Origin: an uncultured Acidobacteriaceae bacterium
GTDB taxonomy: Bacteria > Acidobacteriota > Terriglobia > Terriglobales > Acidobacteriaceae
NCBI GenBank assembly: GCA_937879855.1
Contig: CALFMO010000039.1
Span: 1-64,000, forward strand
DNA: 64,000 nt
Direction: 5' to 3'
Shown here: in pieces, positions 61,402 through 64,000 of the stretch
Layout: every line of letters begins with the position of its first letter
Numbering within the stretch: position 1 is the stretch's first letter
Program-made: the position numbers and the translations under genes
The notes under the pieces: generated by a model
The model's input: the letters and a program-made list of their open reading frames with translations, nothing else
The model's database searches: none
What the model was told of the DNA's origin: nothing

Positions 61402-61860
61402 ATGGAATCTGGGACCTCCGAGGAACACTTCCCGGAGCATGACTTCGATCCAGAAAAGCTGAGCTTGCGAGTGCGAGTCACGCTCGCAGCCGATCGGAAG
61501 TCCGTGGATCCGGTCGTGGCCCAGGTGATGCGCGCGATCCGCGACACGAAATGCATCGACGGCAAGGCTGACGCGGTTGAACTTGCTCTGCAAGAGGCTC
61601 TGGCGAATGCCGTAATTCATGGCGCCAAGGAAGACCCCAGCAAAATTGTTGAGTGTGTAGTAGTTTGTGACGAGCAACGAGGGGTGCTCATTATTGTGCG
61701 CGATCCCGGGCCGGGCTTCGATCCCAAGACGATCCCCAGTTGCACGGTCGGAGAGAATCTTTATTCGAATCATGGCCGAGGAATCTTCCTCATTAATCAA
61801 CTGATGGATGAGGTTGAGTTCCGTAAGAATGGAACCGAGATTCACATGGTGAAGCGGTAG
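61402..61860 (+). CDS. RsbW-like anti-sigma factor/serine kinase (HATPase)
   Basis: This 152-residue GHKL-type protein has the N-box ELALQEALANAVIHGAKEDP and the G1 box IIVRDPGPGFDPKTIP. The later ATP-lid segment GRGIFLINQLMDEVEF also belongs to the fold. Such proteins phosphorylate STAS antagonists and may hold a sigma factor. The SpoIIE-type phosphatase at 17268 could be a counterpart, but they are far apart. A prepilin gene follows 58 bases downstream on the same strand. Confidence 0.88.
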   Translation: MESGTSEEHFPEHDFDPEKLSLRVRVTLAADRKSVDPVVAQVMRAIRDTKCIDGKADAVELALQEALANAVIHGAKEDPSKIVECVVVCDEQRGVLIIVRDPGPGFDPKTIPSCTVGENLYSNHGRGIFLINQLMDEVEFRKNGTEIHMVKR

Positions 61861-61918
61861 GTTTCTTCGGAGCGCGCTCGCGCCCCGCAAACAAGTTCTG
61901 AGGTAAAGGAAAGTTTAG

Positions 61919-62407
61919 ATGCGGAAGGAACACGGATTCTCCCTTATTGAACTTCTGATCGTGGTCGCGATTATTCTGATCATCGCGGCGATTGCGATTC
62001 CTAACCTGTTACGCGCCAAAATGGCCGCCAACGAGTCCGCGGCTGTCGGCGCCATTCGCACCATTAACACCGCCGAGATCAGCTACAGCTCCGCTTATCC
62101 GGCGGTGGGCTACGCCGCCACCCTGTCTGCCCTCGGTGGGATCGCTCCCTGTACTCCCAGTCCAGCGGCCGCCTGCTTGATCGACAGCGTGCTCTCCAGC
62201 GGCACCAAGAGCGGATATAACTTCACCGCGGTCGGTACGGGTGGTCCTCCGGCTACCGAATACTATGCGGCTGCCGTTCCGGTCACGTTCAACCAGACAG
62301 GTGTTCGGAGCTTTTGCTCGGTGGAGGATGGAACAATTCGCGTCGATCCCAGCGGAGCCGCGATCGCCAGCGAAGCCGCTTGCCAGGCGCTCGCGCCTCT
62401 TCCGTAA
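61919..62407 (+). CDS. pilA: Type IV prepilin, copy 4 (distant locus)
   Basis: This 162-residue prepilin has leader MRKEHG, then FSLIELL (Glu5 present), the same long hydrophobic helix IVVAIILIIAAIAIPNLLRA as the cluster copies, and cysteine pairs (PCTPS...AC and SFCSVED...C). It shares ASAP-type and TKSGYNFTA features with copies 1-3 but is clearly divergent. It has AAAGGA before the ATG. I saw no sigma-54 match just upstream, so it may be transcribed with the RsbW-like gene. Confidence 0.93.
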   Translation: MRKEHGFSLIELLIVVAIILIIAAIAIPNLLRAKMAANESAAVGAIRTINTAEISYSSAYPAVGYAATLSALGGIAPCTPSPAAACLIDSVLSSGTKSGYNFTAVGTGGPPATEYYAAAVPVTFNQTGVRSFCSVEDGTIRVDPSGAAIASEAACQALAPLP

Positions 62408-62493
62408 AGGCTGTTCAATACCGAGTTCTGGCCTTATTTGTAAGGTACCGGCGTTACCTGATCTACCGTCCTGCCCGGTGATAACCTTACGAG

Positions 62494-63171
62494 ATGTCTC
62501 GCGATCCTGAAGTACTCCAACCTACCATACCTGCTCGCTCTCGCGCAGTGGTTGCGTTCGCTCTCGTACTCGGATTGTTTCTCGGCGTGATCTTTGTGGG
62601 ATCGCTGGGAGGTCTGCTGCTCTCGCGACATTCGGGTCGGACCCTATTGAATCGTGTGTGGTCGGCGGTCACAGGCAGAAGTCTCAGTATCGATGTAAGC
62701 CAACCGACCGTGGTCGATCGCATTCAGCGACTGCAGCGCTTGGAGACAGTGGTTTACACCATGGACAAGATCGTGTCCGGCGCGAAGCAACTCTCCTTCT
62801 TTCCGGATTTTCTGGCCGGAGATCAGTTGTTGATGTTGGTGCACGGCGAGGTTGTCGCCGGGATCGACTTCTCGAATCTGAAGCCGGGAGATGTCAAGAT
62901 CGAGGGCAAGCAGGTTCGTTTGCACCTACCCGCGCCACAGGTGTTCAGCACGCGCATCGATAGCGCGAGAACCCGTGTGTATTCCAGGCAAACCGGGTTG
63001 CTGGTACCCACCGACCCGAATCTGGAAACAGAAGTGCGCCAGGCAGCGGAACGCCAGCTACAACAGGACGCCTTGACCGACGGCATTCTGCGAACTGCCC
63101 AGCAGAATGCTTCCTCCACGATTACCAGCCTTTTGCAGGGTTTGGGATTCGAGACGATTGAATTCGATTAA
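62494..63171 (+). CDS. DUF4230 family membrane-anchored protein
   Basis: This 225-residue protein has one N-terminal membrane helix (about 18-40) and a soluble domain. The segments VVDRIQRLQRLETVVYTMDKIV, LLMLVHGEVVAGIDFSNLKPGDVKIEGKQVRLHLPAPQVFSTRID and RQAAERQLQQDALTDGILRTAQQNA match DUF4230. The function is unknown. The tail is a long amphipathic helix. It lies downstream of the prepilin and converges with the phosphoesterase gene, with no clear link to either. Confidence 0.85.
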   Translation: MSRDPEVLQPTIPARSRAVVAFALVLGLFLGVIFVGSLGGLLLSRHSGRTLLNRVWSAVTGRSLSIDVSQPTVVDRIQRLQRLETVVYTMDKIVSGAKQLSFFPDFLAGDQLLMLVHGEVVAGIDFSNLKPGDVKIEGKQVRLHLPAPQVFSTRIDSARTRVYSRQTGLLVPTDPNLETEVRQAAERQLQQDALTDGILRTAQQNASSTITSLLQGLGFETIEFD

Positions 63172-63180
63172 CGGAAGACT

Positions 63181-63996
63181 TTATAGACCGGCGAACTCCA
63201 GGAGAACAATCTCTGGATTCGAACCCAAGCGCAAGGGTGGTCCCCACGTTCCCGCTCCGCTCGAAGTGAAGACCTGCATTTTCCCAATCCGGCTTAAACC
63301 GTATACAAATTGGCGGTAAATTCGGCGCGCCATCCAACTCCAAGGTATGAACTGACCTAGATGCGTGTGTCCGGACAACTGCAGTGAGATGCCGGCTGCT
63401 TCTGCGATCTCCGGGCGATCAGGCGCGTGTGTCAACAGAATGCTCGCTCGATTGCGGTCCAAGCCGATGCTGTGTAGAACCGATGCAAAAAGTCCATCCT
63501 GCCGAGCGTTCCGATAGGGCACGCCAATAATCTGCAAGCCGTCTACTTCCACTTTTTCATTATGGAGCACGCGCACACCAGCGGCGGCAATGGCGCCGAG
63601 ATATTTGCTGTCGTCTCCAAACTGCTCGTGATTTCCCGCGACAAAATACACGCCCTTGGGGGCCATCAGTTGGTTCAACGGCGCCGCGGCCTGATGTGCG
63701 TCAATAGCGGTTCCGTCGTATAGATCCCCAGCAATAAAAATCGCGTCCGGTTCTTCTTTGAGAATCGTTGTCACTAAGCGCCGTAGAAATCTCCCGTTTC
63801 GAACGTGTCCCAGGTGCACATCGCTGATTAGTGCCGCCCTTCGTCCATGCCAGCTTGCCGGCAGATTCGCCAGCCGCACGGTTGTGCGCGTGACTCGCGT
63901 CCAGCCGGCGTTGAAAACTCCGTAGAGTCCCGCCATGATCGCGGCACCGAACAAGACTTCAACAATCCGGTGAAAGTTAACCACCAGCCCGGCCAA
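63181..63996 (-). CDS. Metallophosphoesterase (YaeI-like), 5' end possibly cut
   Basis: At least 271 residues are visible; the frame reaches the right edge of the window. A hydrophobic N-terminal part (VEVLFGAAIMAGLYGVF) is followed by a calcineurin-like phosphoesterase domain: ALISDVHLGH (metal ligands Asp and His), FIAGDLYDG, FVAGNHEQF, LLTHAPDRP and LSGHTHLGQ. YaeI-like proteins are membrane-bound phosphodiesterases. The TTG at 63996 is only the first start in view, so the gene may begin beyond 64000. Confidence 0.88.
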   Translation of the reverse strand: MAGLVVNFHRIVEVLFGAAIMAGLYGVFNAGWTRVTRTTVRLANLPASWHGRRAALISDVHLGHVRNGRFLRRLVTTILKEEPDAIFIAGDLYDGTAIDAHQAAAPLNQLMAPKGVYFVAGNHEQFGDDSKYLGAIAAAGVRVLHNEKVEVDGLQIIGVPYRNARQDGLFASVLHSIGLDRNRASILLTHAPDRPEIAEAAGISLQLSGHTHLGQFIPWSWMARRIYRQFVYGLSRIGKMQVFTSSGAGTWGPPLRLGSNPEIVLLEFAGL

Positions 63997-64000
63997 GTTC

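Noticed and set aside
1..64000. CRISPR arrays, rRNA genes or complete insertion sequences
   Set aside because: No regularly spaced identical repeats, rRNA signatures, or transposase genes with inverted ends were found on either strand.

Overview
The window looks like chromosomal DNA of a soil acidobacterium (Acidobacteriota, probably class Terriglobia and Koribacter-like). This is inferred from moderately high GC, the style of the protein sequences, several PilA-like prepilins, and many short palindromic intergenic repeats. There is no rRNA, CRISPR array, prophage or intact insertion sequence. Most genes are housekeeping or envelope genes in short operons, often joined by 1-4 base overlaps (ATGA, TAATG).

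Layout. 1-1.3 kb: tRNA-Leu, a small membrane protein and erpA. 1.3-8.3 kb (minus strand): a type IV pilus/type II secretion operon in the order pilC, pilB, pilM, pilN, pilO, a PilP-like protein and an unusual pseudopilin. pilQ, pilT and pilD are not in the window. 8.4-11.2 kb: lolA, divergent from a TPR protein with two retropepsin-like domains. 11.2-17 kb (minus strand): three tandem prepilins, each with a candidate sigma-54 promoter, then an ABC ATPase, an ABC-2 permease and a TPR protein that recall the pilGHI genes of Myxococcus. 17.3-26 kb: a SpoIIE-type phosphatase, a radical SAM protein, a DUF5996 protein, a PQQ-like beta-propeller and a pair of M16 peptidases. 26-31 kb (plus strand): a stand-alone LigD-type polymerase, a DUF72 protein, two adjacent Xer recombinases and a membrane protein with a degenerate HD-GYP domain. 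31-37 kb: an acyl-AMP ligase/ACP/acyltransferase fusion and secA. 37-47.6 kb (mostly minus strand): CYTH, MFS, DUF1569, DedA-rhodanese, polyprenyl synthase, YajQ, TatD, metG, a methyltransferase and larC. 47.8-54.2 kb (plus strand): argS, a patatin-type outer-membrane protein and an S15-type hydrolase. 54.2-64 kb: rpsT, a Ycf46-like AAA+ protein, then phoH-ybeY-corC-like-VOC-era, an RsbW-like kinase, a fourth prepilin, a DUF4230 protein and a metallophosphoesterase cut by the right edge.

The most notable item is the DedA-rhodanese gene at 39586-40557. Its reading frame is broken by one TGA inside the rhodanese active-site loop, then stays open for 52 codons that complete the rhodanese fold. 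A GC-rich hairpin with a G-containing loop begins 16 bases after the TGA and resembles a bacterial SECIS. I read this as a likely selenocysteine-containing membrane sulfurtransferase. Other items worth attention are the matched sigma-54 prepilin promoters, the near-identical tandem prepilins, repeats that have entered the coding regions of larC and argS, and the degenerate HD-GYP protein.
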